From Deltaproteobacteria bacterium SG8_13 (GTDB taxonomy: Bacteria > Desulfobacterota > Desulfobacteria > Desulfobacterales > SG8-13), in the NCBI GenBank assembly GCA_001303025.1, contig LJNK01000005.1:1-64000 (forward strand): DNA of 64,000 nt, read 5' to 3'. The translations under genes were made by a program, and so were the position numbers. The notes under the pieces are model-generated. The model did not search any database, was not told the DNA's origin, and saw only the letters and a program-made list of their open reading frames with translations. How positions within the stretch are numbered: the stretch's first letter is position 1; every line of letters begins with the position of its first letter. Below, piece after piece: positions 25,875 through 34,606 of the stretch.

Positions 25875-26537
25875 ATGCAGATCATTGACAACATCCACGC
25901 ATTTTTCTGGCAGTCGACCACCGCCAACAACTGCAACACCTACCTGCTCAGCGGACCCACCCCCATCCTGATCGATCCCGGGCATCTGCGACTGTTCGAT
26001 TACGTACGCCAGGGGCTGGACGAACTGGGGCTGGCGCTCACCGACATCGGCCTGGTGCTCTGCACGCACGCGCACCCCGATCACATCGAAGCCGTTCAGC
26101 TGTTCAAACAGTCAGGCGTACCGGTTGCCGTCCACGAAACCGAATGGGAAATGATCGAGGGAATGAAAAATCAGATCAGCGCCATGGGGATTGACCTGGA
26201 GGCGATGGCCCCGGACTTTTTCCTGCGGGAAGGCGAGCTGACCGTCGAGGGGGTGGAACTGGCGGTGTTTCACACGCCGGGTCACTCTCCGGGTTCGACC
26301 TGTTTATACCTGCCCGAAGAAAAAGCGCTGTTCACCGGGGATCTGGTGTTCAAAGACGGGTTGGGGCGAACGGACCTTCCGGGCGGCAGCGGCGAGCAGC
26401 TGAAAAAAAGCATCCTGCGCATGGCATCGCTCGACACCGATTGGCTTCTTCCCGGTCACGGAAACCACCTCGAGGGAAAAAACGACATCCAGCGCAATTT
26501 TGCTGCCCTGGAGCAGTTCTATTTTGCCTACGTGTAG
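25875..26537 (+). CDS. Metallo-beta-lactamase-fold hydrolase (glyoxalase II-like)
   Basis: 220 aa. The MBL metal motif reads CTHAHPDHIEA near residue 57-67, followed by FHTPGHSPGSTCLYLP, FTGDLVF and LPGHGNH, giving the standard set of two-metal ligands. The N-terminus (NCNTYLLSGPTPILIDPG) is typical of the YcbL/GloB group. It may hydrolyse thioesters such as S-lactoylglutathione or a persulfide; the substrate is not determined. It lies 64 bases after the NifS-like gene on the same strand, possibly co-transcribed, which would suit a sulfur-related role. Confidence 0.85.
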   Translation: MQIIDNIHAFFWQSTTANNCNTYLLSGPTPILIDPGHLRLFDYVRQGLDELGLALTDIGLVLCTHAHPDHIEAVQLFKQSGVPVAVHETEWEMIEGMKNQISAMGIDLEAMAPDFFLREGELTVEGVELAVFHTPGHSPGSTCLYLPEEKALFTGDLVFKDGLGRTDLPGGSGEQLKKSILRMASLDTDWLLPGHGNHLEGKNDIQRNFAALEQFYFAYV

Positions 26538-26702
26538 GGCGGCCTACGAACGAAAAGACTCCCTTTCGCAACTGTTGCGCTTCACCCGAATATCATTTTC
26601 TCGGCGGCAAGCATCGATATCCGTGGCTTCGGCTTCGTTCGGCAATTTCAGGTAAGTTGAAGGCATCGCAGGATTCCGTCTGTGGACGATTATGCGAACA
26701 GC

Positions 26703-27329
26703 TTATGTGGATTGTTTTATCGCAGCCGTAAATATGCCAGCCCCAATTAAAGCACTTCCCCCGCACCGGTTAAACAATTTACGAATATTTCTCTTCCGCA
26801 TATGTTCGCTCAGCTGCCCTGCAAAAAACGCATACAGCGCTGCGTTTACAGTGGCTAATATCAAAAAAGTTCCCCCAAGCAATGGTAATTGAAAAGATAC
26901 CGGTTTGAGCGGGTCGATAAACTGTGGGAGAAATGCAACAAAGAAGGCAATGCTTTTAGGGTTCAGGGCCGTCACGATGAATGAACTTTTTAATAAAGAT
27001 CGTGCGGACGTGTTTTTAGCGGTATATTTGATCGAATTTTTTGCAGGATCTAATCTCCATAGTTTGATCCCGAGATAAATCAGATAAATCGCTCCAACCC
27101 ACTTGAATATATTGAAAAGAGCCGCTGAAGCGGACATTACCGCCCCAAGTCCTAAAAGAGAAAGCGTCATTGCCGTAAAATCTCCTAAAAGAACGCCTGC
27201 CACCAGCGGTACGACGGACCTGCGCCCGTGAGCGACCGCCTGGCTTATCACCAAAATGATTGTCGGCCCCGGTATAACCAGTATTATTGCTGAGGCCAGG
27301 GCAAAGGGAATCCAGACTTCCAGATTCAT
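26703..27329 (-). CDS. LysE-family exporter
   Basis: 208 aa from the ATG at 27329 (GGGAG upstream). Six membrane helices are apparent, with the family signature at the N-terminus (ASAIILVIPGPTIILVISQAVAHGRR) and IVTALNPKSIAFFVAFLPQF in the middle. It probably exports an amino acid or homoserine-lactone-like compound. Its base composition is more A/T-rich than its neighbours, and it sits convergently after the MBL gene, so recent acquisition is possible. Confidence 0.9.
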   Translation of the reverse strand: MNLEVWIPFALASAIILVIPGPTIILVISQAVAHGRRSVVPLVAGVLLGDFTAMTLSLLGLGAVMSASAALFNIFKWVGAIYLIYLGIKLWRLDPAKNSIKYTAKNTSARSLLKSSFIVTALNPKSIAFFVAFLPQFIDPLKPVSFQLPLLGGTFLILATVNAALYAFFAGQLSEHMRKRNIRKLFNRCGGSALIGAGIFTAAIKQST

Positions 27330-27462
27330 GATTTTCTCCCGAATTGAAATAATAATGCGGTGCGCCTGAGACAGTGCCGGCAATCAAAAATGGCGGTTTC
27401 TCATCAGCATCTATCAACGAGCAGGGGATTTTCCTTCAACCGACAGCTGTGAAAATCACTTC

Positions 27463-28002
27463 TCAGGTGGGCACTTTTTTCATCTCCCCTAGCTCGGCCT
27501 CCAGTCGACGGCTGAAATCTGCCATCATCGACTGTTGCTCTGCAATCCAGCTGCGATCCGCATTCAAGTTGGGAACAACAGCCGATCCGCTGATACGGCG
27601 AACCTGCTCAAACTGTGTCTTGATCTGCTCCTTTCGTCGTTCGGCGGCCGCCTCGGCGGTATGCCGGAAATCCTCTTCTACCGACTGCACCGCGGATATA
27701 TCGCAGCGGTAGCGGGTCTGAAGCAGCGCCAGCCACTGCCCGTTTTCGCTGCCCAGCTCGATGCGGCCCATGATCTCGTCGCGAACCATTGACTCGTCCG
27801 GCCCGCTGTCGGCCTGCACCAGCCGGTCGAGTTCCTCTCCCATCTTGCGGACATCGAGTTTGCCGTCCTGATAGCGCTGCAACAGGCCGGCCAATCGATT
27901 GCGTGCATCTTTATGCTTCTGCTGGTGCTTTTCCTCCTCACTGAGGGTGAGGTGGCGGGTTTTTTCCAGCACCAGGTCCAGGGTGCTTTTAATCTCGCCC
28001 AT
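27463..28002 (-). CDS. Conserved hypothetical coiled-coil protein
   Basis: 179 aa with AAGGAG upstream of the ATG at 28002. It is rich in charged helices (KTRHLTLSEEEKHQQKHKDA; EAAAERRKEQIKTQFEQVRR) and has no signal peptide, membrane helix or cofactor motif. It is presumably cytosolic and coiled-coil forming. The gene on the same strand upstream is also hypothetical; the two may form a pair. I do not recognise the family. Confidence 0.65.
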   Translation of the reverse strand: MGEIKSTLDLVLEKTRHLTLSEEEKHQQKHKDARNRLAGLLQRYQDGKLDVRKMGEELDRLVQADSGPDESMVRDEIMGRIELGSENGQWLALLQTRYRCDISAVQSVEEDFRHTAEAAAERRKEQIKTQFEQVRRISGSAVVPNLNADRSWIAEQQSMMADFSRRLEAELGEMKKVPT

Positions 28003-28046
28003 CTGCCATCTCCTTATTGTGATTCGATGCGAACGCAGTCAACGCG

Positions 28047-28478
28047 TCAGGTCCCTGTGTTCAGGCAGACGAATTTCAGTATGCTGCCGAATTGCGGCAG
28101 GCTGTTTTCGATCTCCAGGTAGCGCCTTTTGTCGAAAATGTCGTCGAGGGTGGGAACGGGCAGGCTGGCGGTTGCCTCTTTGCGCACGGTCTCGATGGTA
28201 ACCGCCAGAGCGTACATGGTAAGTTTGTCGAACATTTCACGCTCCTGTATCTCCACACTGTCCCGATTCTGATAGCGAAGGATTTCGGAAACACATGCCG
28301 TGAGGATCGGGTCGGCCGCAAAACCATCCCAGAGACACTTTTCTCCATCAAAATGCGTGTCGAGAAAACTGTCCGCCATTTTCTGGATGCGCTCCAGCCA
28401 CGCCGGCGTCAAATTCTGCGGCAGAACGGATTCGGGGCCTTTCGAAAGCACTTCGTTTCCAAATTTCGACAGCAGCAT
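28047..28478 (-). CDS. Hypothetical protein
   Basis: 143 aa from the ATG at 28478; the frame is open to 28565 and the start is uncertain because no good ribosome site is seen. It is largely helical (WLERIQKMADSFLDTHFDG; MYALAVTIETVRKEA) with no recognisable motif. It lies 44 bases before the coiled-coil gene on the same strand. Codon use looks coding in this frame. Function unknown. Confidence 0.5.
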   Translation of the reverse strand: MLLSKFGNEVLSKGPESVLPQNLTPAWLERIQKMADSFLDTHFDGEKCLWDGFAADPILTACVSEILRYQNRDSVEIQEREMFDKLTMYALAVTIETVRKEATASLPVPTLDDIFDKRRYLEIENSLPQFGSILKFVCLNTGT

Positions 28479-28693
28479 GATCGATTCAAACCCTTCTGGT
28501 GGGCCACGGAGATGCCACCGCTTGCAGTAAGAGGCAGAGCATACGCGCTGGGCAAAAAAAGTCAACGCAAATTCCTGCTGCCCGGCAGATCAGATCCGTT
28601 GCCCGGGCCGGGCGGCGCTGTCTGAATCCAGCGGTGACCGGTGATTGCCGGATCATCGAACATGCATCGGTCCGCCCGCAGCAATTACCGGTC

Positions 28694-29128
28694 CTACTCG
28701 GAGCTTTTCAGCCGATCGAGTATCAACCCGTGGAAAGCGTCGCCTCCGGTTGACAGAAACAGCCACCCGAGGTGGGAAGTACAGCTGCCGCACACGGCCA
28801 CTTTCCAGCGGTACCCCTGAAACCAGGTGAATTCGCCTGTGGTCGGGCCGCTGTAACCGCAGCCGAATGCCGCTCGAAAACACCCGATCTCGAAAACGAT
28901 CCCGTGAGGATTGGCAAAGGTGTGCTTGTGGGCGCCCGCCATCTCCATGCGTTCGGCCGGTCGTGTAATCGGCCGATCGCACTGCCGGCAAAGGATCAGC
29001 TCTTCGTCTTCATCCGAAATCTGGTCTTCAGGGGCCTTTTCGGGAAGATCTCCCGGTGATCCGCCGCCCTGGTCTTTTCCGGGGATGCGGTAACAGTACC
29101 GGACTGCAGCGCAGGCGGGTGTTGTCAT
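28694..29128 (-). CDS. Bacterial CULT-domain protein (cereblon thalidomide-pocket fold)
   Basis: 144 aa from the ATG at 29128 (GGAAG five bases upstream; ATG at 29140 is also possible). Residues 47-144 are a CULT domain: zinc pairs CRQC (47/50) and CGSC (113/116), HTFANPHG near residue 69, and the three pocket tryptophans W102 (FTWF), W108 (YRW) and W122 (HLGW). The order and spacing match the single-domain bacterial cereblon homologue of Magnetospirillum. The domain binds cyclic imides and thalidomide-type glutarimides. Residues 1-46 are a low-complexity acidic tail. The natural ligand in bacteria is unknown. The gene is divergent from a secreted hypothetical. Confidence 0.9.
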   Translation of the reverse strand: MTTPACAAVRYCYRIPGKDQGGGSPGDLPEKAPEDQISDEDEELILCRQCDRPITRPAERMEMAGAHKHTFANPHGIVFEIGCFRAAFGCGYSGPTTGEFTWFQGYRWKVAVCGSCTSHLGWLFLSTGGDAFHGLILDRLKSSE

Positions 29129-29266
29129 CCAAACTTCCATGCCACCAACCGGTCCTCTCCCGTGGCCATGCTTTACAACCATCCACCCGTCATTATATTC
29201 AAAAACCGTTGAATGTAAAGCCGGATCGGCAAATCCGGCCATCTTGAGAGGCAAAGGAAGGCGGCT

Positions 29267-29809
29267 ATGAACAGGAAAATTCTTGCAGCGATCACCGCAG
29301 CTGCTGTGACGCTGCTTCTGACTGCCGCAGCTCCCTGCGGCGCGAAGGATCAGCAGATCAACGAACTGATTGCCCGGCTGTATCTGAACCACAACAGTCT
29401 GCAGACGATCTACCGCGACCTGCATGAAGCCGCCATAGACAACATCGACGGCTCCGATCGGCAGCTCAGCTACATTCAAAAATCCTACCTGTTTGTCAGT
29501 GAAGCCAACCTGGTCTGTCTGTACCAGTGGGAACTGCTCTCCATGGTCGACTATATCCGGCAGGAAAGCCGCTCGGATTACTTCACCCTGCGGGTCAAGG
29601 GGCTGCGAAAGGCGATCTTCGAATCCAGGGATCGGATCAACTCTTTGATGCTCTACTACGGCTTTATCGATACCGCACAGACGCGCAAGCTTCTCGACGA
29701 TGCGATCGGGTTGATCGAAGCCAACATATACACCTACGAACAGCTCGTCGACATGCTCACGCCGATGGCCAATCCGCCGAATCCTTCGCGGCCGTCCATC
29801 CGGGGGTAA
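29267..29809 (+). CDS. Secreted hypothetical helical protein
   Basis: 180 aa with AAGGAAGG before the ATG and a signal peptide (ILAAITAAAVTLLLTAAAPCGA). The Cys in that region does not form a clean lipobox. The mature part is mostly helical, without repeats or cofactor motifs (RLYLNHNSLQTIYRDLHEA; DYIRQESRSDYFTLRVKGLR). It is probably periplasmic. It ends two bases before the convergent quinone oxidoreductase gene. Function unknown. Confidence 0.7.
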   Translation: MNRKILAAITAAAVTLLLTAAAPCGAKDQQINELIARLYLNHNSLQTIYRDLHEAAIDNIDGSDRQLSYIQKSYLFVSEANLVCLYQWELLSMVDYIRQESRSDYFTLRVKGLRKAIFESRDRINSLMLYYGFIDTAQTRKLLDDAIGLIEANIYTYEQLVDMLTPMANPPNPSRPSIRG

Positions 29810-29811
29810 AG

Positions 29812-30798
29812 CTACTGCTGCACCTGCAAAACGATGTTGCCGAAGTGCCGGCCGGCCTCCATTTCTTCGTGGGCTGCGCGGACTTCTGCAAGCGGATAGA
29901 TGCGGTGCACCAGTGGGACGATTTCGCGCCGCTCAAAGTACGGCAGAACGCGCCGGGCAAAGGCAGCGGTGATCTGTTTTTTTTCCTCTACCGAGCGGGA
30001 CCGCAATACCGAGCCGATGATGCGCTGGCGCTTGACCATCAAGTGGGCCAGGTTCAGCTCCGCCACCGAGCCGCCCAGCAAGCCGATGATGACCAACCGT
30101 CCCTCCACCGCCAGGCATTTGAGATTCGATTGCAGATACTGGGCACCGATATGATCGAGGATCACGGCGGCACCCCGCCTGGCGGTAATGCTTCGCACCT
30201 TTTCGGCGAAATCCTGCTCCCGGTAGTTGATCACATGGTCGGCGCCGATGGCCCTCACCCGGTCGAGCTTGCCGGGAGAAGCGGTCACGATGACAGTCAC
30301 ATCGGAAACCAGCTGCCGGCAGAGCTGGATGCCGGCCGTGTTGACACCCCCGCCCCCGCCGTGAAGCAAAACCGTTTCGCCGGACTGCAGGCCGCCGATT
30401 AAAAAAATGTTCAAAAAGGCGGTGATATAGGTTTCGCTCACACAGGCCGCCTCGGTATAATCGAGCACCTCCGGTATCGGCAGCAGGTGATCGGCGGCGA
30501 TGGCCGCAAACTGCGCATACCCGCCACCGGCCACCAGGCCCATTACCCGGTCGCCGGGTTTCCATCCGCTCACACCGGGGCCGGTCGCCTCGATCACCCC
30601 GGCCGCTTCCAGACCGAGGATTTCCGACTCTCCTGGCGGCGGCGGATAGTTGCCTTCGCGCTGGATCAGATCGGCCCGGTTCACCGACGTGGCCATCACC
30701 CGCACCAGCACCTGCCCGTCGGCGGGTTCGGGGGTCGGCACCTCGCCGATCATCATCACCTCCGGTCCGCCGAATTCTTTCAACGTGATTGCTTTCAT
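29812..30798 (-). CDS. NAD(P)H:quinone oxidoreductase, zinc-free MDR (PIG3/QOR type)
   Basis: 328 aa. It is a medium-chain dehydrogenase/reductase with the QOR/PIG3 start (MKAITLKEFGGPEVM) and SVNRADLIQREGNYPPPPG. It lacks the catalytic zinc Cys/His set and has a nucleotide-binding LLHGGGGGVNTAGIQL near residue 145. It reduces quinones or enals with NADPH in the cytoplasm. The length is normal. It diverges from the gsp operon; no functional link is apparent. Confidence 0.9.
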   Translation of the reverse strand: MKAITLKEFGGPEVMMIGEVPTPEPADGQVLVRVMATSVNRADLIQREGNYPPPPGESEILGLEAAGVIEATGPGVSGWKPGDRVMGLVAGGGYAQFAAIAADHLLPIPEVLDYTEAACVSETYITAFLNIFLIGGLQSGETVLLHGGGGGVNTAGIQLCRQLVSDVTVIVTASPGKLDRVRAIGADHVINYREQDFAEKVRSITARRGAAVILDHIGAQYLQSNLKCLAVEGRLVIIGLLGGSVAELNLAHLMVKRQRIIGSVLRSRSVEEKKQITAAFARRVLPYFERREIVPLVHRIYPLAEVRAAHEEMEAGRHFGNIVLQVQQ

Positions 30799-30960
30799 GA
30801 TATTCCCCGGATAGTCGGTAGATTACATCACAATCACATGGGATGCGGGGGCAGTCAAGTACAAAATCCGGTTGCAAAATATCAAAAATTAAAGTATTAT
30901 CAAAATCTTAACCAGATTCTATCCTTTTCTTACCCAAACAGAAAAGCTCGGTTCATCCGT

Positions 30961-32187
30961 ATGCCGGTTTTCGAATACAAAGCGCTCGATCAAAAGGGCA
31001 AATCCGTTTCCGGAATCATCGATGCGGACAGCGCTGTGGTCGCCCGTCAGAAGCTGCGGGCAGCCAGAAATTTTCCCGTATCTTTAAGCGAGGTAGAGGG
31101 CGTTCCGACCCAGAAATCTTTCCGGGGGATTTCCCTCAAGGGCCTGCTTCCGGGCATCGGCCAGCGGGATGTGGCCATGATGACCCGGCAGCTGGCCACA
31201 CTGGTGGGGGCGGGTTTTCCGCTGGTAACGGCCCTGGAAGCGCTGGTCCCTCAGATTAAATCGCATGCGTTCAACCGGACCCTGGCCCAGATCAAGGATT
31301 CCATCCTGGAGGGCAGCAGCTTTGCCGGGGCGCTGTCGCAGTACCCGGAGACGTTTTCCCCGCTTTACAAGAACATGGTACGCGCCGGTGAGACTTCCGG
31401 CACGCTGGAGATCGTGCTCGATCAACTGGCCGAAATCATGGAAAAGCAGCAGGAGCTTCAAAACCGCATCCGTTCGGCCCTGGCGTATCCGGCCCTGATG
31501 ACAGTGGTGGGCGGTGCGATTCTGGTGCTTTTGCTGGTGTACATCGTGCCGACCATCACCGGGATCTTCGCCGACATGCAACAGGTGCTGCCGACGCCCA
31601 CCCGGATTCTGATCGCCGTCAGCGACCTGTTTCGGTCCTACTGGTGGATTCTGATGGTGCTGCTGGTCGCCCTGCTGGTGGCTTTCCGGCAGTTTCGAAA
31701 ATCCGTCAGGGGCAGAACCGCCATCGACCGGCTGCTGCTCAAGCTCCCCGGCTTCGGTTCGCTGCTTCAAAAACTGGCGGTGGCCCGCTTCGCCCGCACG
31801 CTCGGTTCCCTGCTCGCCAACGGTGTGACCATGCTGCAGGCGCTCGATATTGCCAAGAACATTGCCGGAAATGTGGTGATCTCCAGTGCGGTGGACGCCG
31901 CCGCCAAGGAGGTCGGCCAGGGACAGGGGCTGGCGCCGTCTCTGGCGGTGAGCAAGGTGTTTCCGGATCTGACCATTCAGATGATACAGGTCGGTGAGCA
32001 AAGCGCCCAGCTCGAATCGCTGCTCAGCAAGATGGCCGATGTTTTTGAAAATGAGGCCGAATCGACCGTCATGAGCCTGACCTCGCTGCTGGCACCGGCA
32101 ATGATTCTGGTCATGGGGCTTATCGTCGGCTTTATCGTGCTGTCCATCTGCCTGCCGATATTCGAAATGAGCACGCTGGTGCGGTGA
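30961..32187 (+). CDS. gspF: Type II secretion inner-membrane platform protein GspF
   Basis: 408 aa from the ATG at 30961; the long upstream frame overlaps the opposite gene. The start MPVFEYKALDQKGK is typical of GspF. Two T2SSF domains follow (MMTRQLATLVGAGFPLVTAL near residue 75; FARTLGSLLANGVTMLQAL near 280), each with YPALM or GE-type loops and membrane helices. GspF links the GspE ATPase to the pseudopilus. It is the first gene of a ten-gene gsp operon with order F-G-H-I-J-K-L-M-D-E; the usual leading gspC is not seen. Confidence 0.95.
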   Translation: MPVFEYKALDQKGKSVSGIIDADSAVVARQKLRAARNFPVSLSEVEGVPTQKSFRGISLKGLLPGIGQRDVAMMTRQLATLVGAGFPLVTALEALVPQIKSHAFNRTLAQIKDSILEGSSFAGALSQYPETFSPLYKNMVRAGETSGTLEIVLDQLAEIMEKQQELQNRIRSALAYPALMTVVGGAILVLLLVYIVPTITGIFADMQQVLPTPTRILIAVSDLFRSYWWILMVLLVALLVAFRQFRKSVRGRTAIDRLLLKLPGFGSLLQKLAVARFARTLGSLLANGVTMLQALDIAKNIAGNVVISSAVDAAAKEVGQGQGLAPSLAVSKVFPDLTIQMIQVGEQSAQLESLLSKMADVFENEAESTVMSLTSLLAPAMILVMGLIVGFIVLSICLPIFEMSTLVR

Positions 32188-32248
32188 AAAGATGCGACCA
32201 ACGCATGACCCAACCGATTTTCAGGTGGTACACCGAACTGGAGGAATG

Positions 32249-32704
32249 ATGAAGGCAAAGAAAAACCGATTGATCACCGATACCCGCGGATTTTCCCTTA
32301 TCGAATTGATGGTGGTGGTCATCATCCTCGGGATTTTGGCCATGTATATCGGCCCGAAATTGATGGGGCGCACCGAACAGGCCAGGGAAACCCAGACCAG
32401 GATCCAGATCGAAGCCCTGGAAACCGCCTTGAAGCTCTACAAGCTCGACAACGGGATATATCCGAGCACCGAACAGGGATTGCTGGCCCTGGTCGAGCAA
32501 CCGGAGTCCGGTATCATTCCGAAAAAATGGCGCAAGGGCGGTTATCTCGAAAAGGGGAAAGTGCCCCAGGATCCATGGGGCAATGAGTTTATTTACGTAT
32601 CTCCGGGGGTCAACGGCGACTACGACATCATTTCCTACGGTGCCGATGGCGTTCCGGGCGGTGAGGATGAAAACAAGGACATAAACAACTGGGAAATCGA
32701 ATAG
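32249..32704 (+). CDS. gspG: Major pseudopilin GspG
   Basis: 151 aa. Of two tandem ATGs (32246 and 32249) the second has better spacing from GGAGG. The prepilin site is TRG/FSLIELMVVVIILGILA with Glu at +5. The C-terminal calcium loop region DPWGNEFIYVSPG and YGADGVPGGEDENKDINNW is characteristic of GspG. It is the main subunit of the T2SS pseudopilus, processed by a prepilin peptidase not present in the window. Confidence 0.95.
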   Translation: MKAKKNRLITDTRGFSLIELMVVVIILGILAMYIGPKLMGRTEQARETQTRIQIEALETALKLYKLDNGIYPSTEQGLLALVEQPESGIIPKKWRKGGYLEKGKVPQDPWGNEFIYVSPGVNGDYDIISYGADGVPGGEDENKDINNWEIE

Positions 32705-32733
32705 ATCACCCAGATAAACGGCTTTCGCTTCAG

Positions 32734-33258
32734 ATGAAAAAGCCTGGGTTACAATTCACTCACCGGCCTGACCAGGGCTTCACGCTGGTGGAGTTGGCGG
32801 TGGTCATTTTGCTGATCAGCCTCACGCTGGTATTTGCCGCACCGCGCCTGCCCGAACCACCGCTGATCGATCCGGCCGGCACGCTCGCCCGCTGGATCAT
32901 CCTAAACGTGCGCGATCTCAGGGAGCGGGCCGTGCGCGAGCAGAATCGATTCACGCTGCACGTGGGCATCGACAACAGCCGCTTCTGGGTCACCCACGCA
33001 GCCATGACGGCGGAGCAGCAACAGCAGGCCGAGGAAGCCGGATACCGGCTGCCGGCCGGTGTGCGTATAGCGGATGTGGAATATCCGGATGGCTCCCGGC
33101 TGCTGTCGGGGCAGGCGGATATCGCCTTTCACGTCAGAGGCTATTCAGACCGGGTCATGCTGCACATCGCCGATGGGGAAGATCGGATGTCGTTTCAAAT
33201 CGAGCCGTTTCTGTCCCGGGTGAAGGTCTATGACCGGTATGTGAGCTTCAAGGGATAA
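32734..33258 (+). CDS. gspH: Minor pseudopilin GspH
   Basis: 174 aa. The prepilin cleavage site is DQG/FTLVELAVVILLISLTL with Glu at +5. The rest is a beta-rich GspH-type domain without cysteines. Its position after gspG and before gspI supports the assignment; sequence alone would only say type IV pilin-like. It is part of the pseudopilus tip region. Confidence 0.85.
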   Translation: MKKPGLQFTHRPDQGFTLVELAVVILLISLTLVFAAPRLPEPPLIDPAGTLARWIILNVRDLRERAVREQNRFTLHVGIDNSRFWVTHAAMTAEQQQQAEEAGYRLPAGVRIADVEYPDGSRLLSGQADIAFHVRGYSDRVMLHIADGEDRMSFQIEPFLSRVKVYDRYVSFKG

Positions 33259-33266
33259 ACAGAGCC

Positions 33267-33686
33267 GTGCAAACAGCGTTTCCCATATTCCGTCCGGCCG
33301 GCCGACAGCAGACGGCGGCAGGCTTTACCCTGCTGGAGACCATGGTGGCGGTGACGATCATTGCCATCGTGCTGCTGGCCGTCTACCGGCTGCAATCGCA
33401 AACCCTGGTAATGAACCTTTCCAGCCAGTTTTACACCAATGCCCCGTTGCTGGCGCAGCAAAAACTGTCCGAACTGGAGCTGAGCGAATCGCTTGACCTG
33501 GTGAGTCCTGCCGGCGGATTTGGAGCCCGTTTTCCCGGGTACAGCTGGGAGGCAGCCGTCGGCAGTGTCGAGTCCGAGCTGTTGGGAGAAACCGCCGAGA
33601 GGCTCAGACGCATCGATCTGAAAGTGCTGTTTAACCAGGGAGAGCTGGTGTACCAGGTCCGCACGTACCGTTTTCTCCCGCAATGA
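33267..33686 (+). CDS. gspI: Minor pseudopilin GspI
   Basis: 139 aa from a GTG start eight bases after gspH. The prepilin site is AAG/FTLLETMVAVTIIAIVLLA with Glu at +5. The later stretch APLLAQQKLSELEL resembles the GspI region around MxANxxL. With GspJ and GspK it should form the pseudopilus tip complex. Confidence 0.88.
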   Translation: MQTAFPIFRPAGRQQTAAGFTLLETMVAVTIIAIVLLAVYRLQSQTLVMNLSSQFYTNAPLLAQQKLSELELSESLDLVSPAGGFGARFPGYSWEAAVGSVESELLGETAERLRRIDLKVLFNQGELVYQVRTYRFLPQ

Positions 33687-33714
33687 CGGCAGCCGGCAGC
33701 CTAGTGGAACGCAG

Positions 33715-34587
33715 GTGGTCCCGGGGATCTGCCAAGACCTGAATTCAACGGATCGATCAAGAACGCAAATGTTTCGAAAAATGAAAAAGTGTCATGCCGA
33801 GTGCAGCGGGTTTCCGCTATCCGTGACCCTTTCGGCCGGTTCCGGCGGCCGGCATCCGGCAAACGGATTTACGCTGCTGGAAATCCTGATCGCCATCTCG
33901 ATATTTGCAGTGGTGGTGACAACGGTATTCGGATCCTTCAACTTCGTATTCGGCAATGTCGAGGCCATTGAAAACGGAATGACGGAATATGAAACGGCCA
34001 GGGACGGATTGCATCGGATGATGGCGGATCTCAGATCTCTGTACGTATCCCAACCGCCCGCATATGACATTCCGGAAAACACGGTACAGCAGGATCCCTT
34101 CCGGGTGGTGGGTGAAATTGACGCCGTCGGCAACTCTGAGTTCAGCCGGTTGCGATTCGCATCCCTGAGCCACCTGCCGTTGGGTCGCGAGTGGCGGCAG
34201 GGGATTGCCGAAATCATCTACTATGTCGAAGCCCAACCGGACGACAGCGTAACCCTGAAACGTTCGGATCGGCTCGATTTCAACGAGCCGCTGCCGGAGG
34301 AGCGCAACGATCCGATCCTGTGCGAAAACGTTCGCGCGCTGAAGTTCACCTACCTGGATGCAGAAGGAGATGAAAGGGAACGCTGGAATTCGGATTCCGA
34401 GGAATACGAATACGCGACACCACGTGCGATCCGGATCCAGCTGGCTGTCGGATCCGGCCTGCAGCCGAACGAGTTCGAGGTGCTGATCGCCCTGCCGCTC
34501 TATCGCGACAATCCCGAAGACTCTCGCTTTCAGACCATCCCCTCGGATTTCGGGTTCGGCAACACCTATAAATCCGTCCCCAAGTGA
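33715..34587 (+). CDS. gspJ: Minor pseudopilin GspJ
   Basis: 290 aa from a GTG at 33715 (weak GGA site); ATGs at 33769 and 33781 are equally possible, which would give 272 or 268 aa. The prepilin site is ANG/FTLLEILIAISIFAVVV with Glu at +5, preceded by an unusually long leader. The C-terminal domain has REWRQGIAEIIYYVE and RAIRIQLAVGSG, typical of GspJ (T2SSJ). It belongs to the tip complex with GspI and GspK. Confidence 0.88.
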   Translation: MVPGICQDLNSTDRSRTQMFRKMKKCHAECSGFPLSVTLSAGSGGRHPANGFTLLEILIAISIFAVVVTTVFGSFNFVFGNVEAIENGMTEYETARDGLHRMMADLRSLYVSQPPAYDIPENTVQQDPFRVVGEIDAVGNSEFSRLRFASLSHLPLGREWRQGIAEIIYYVEAQPDDSVTLKRSDRLDFNEPLPEERNDPILCENVRALKFTYLDAEGDERERWNSDSEEYEYATPRAIRIQLAVGSGLQPNEFEVLIALPLYRDNPEDSRFQTIPSDFGFGNTYKSVPK

Positions 34588-34606
34588 CGGGCAGGCGGGC
34601 AGTGCA

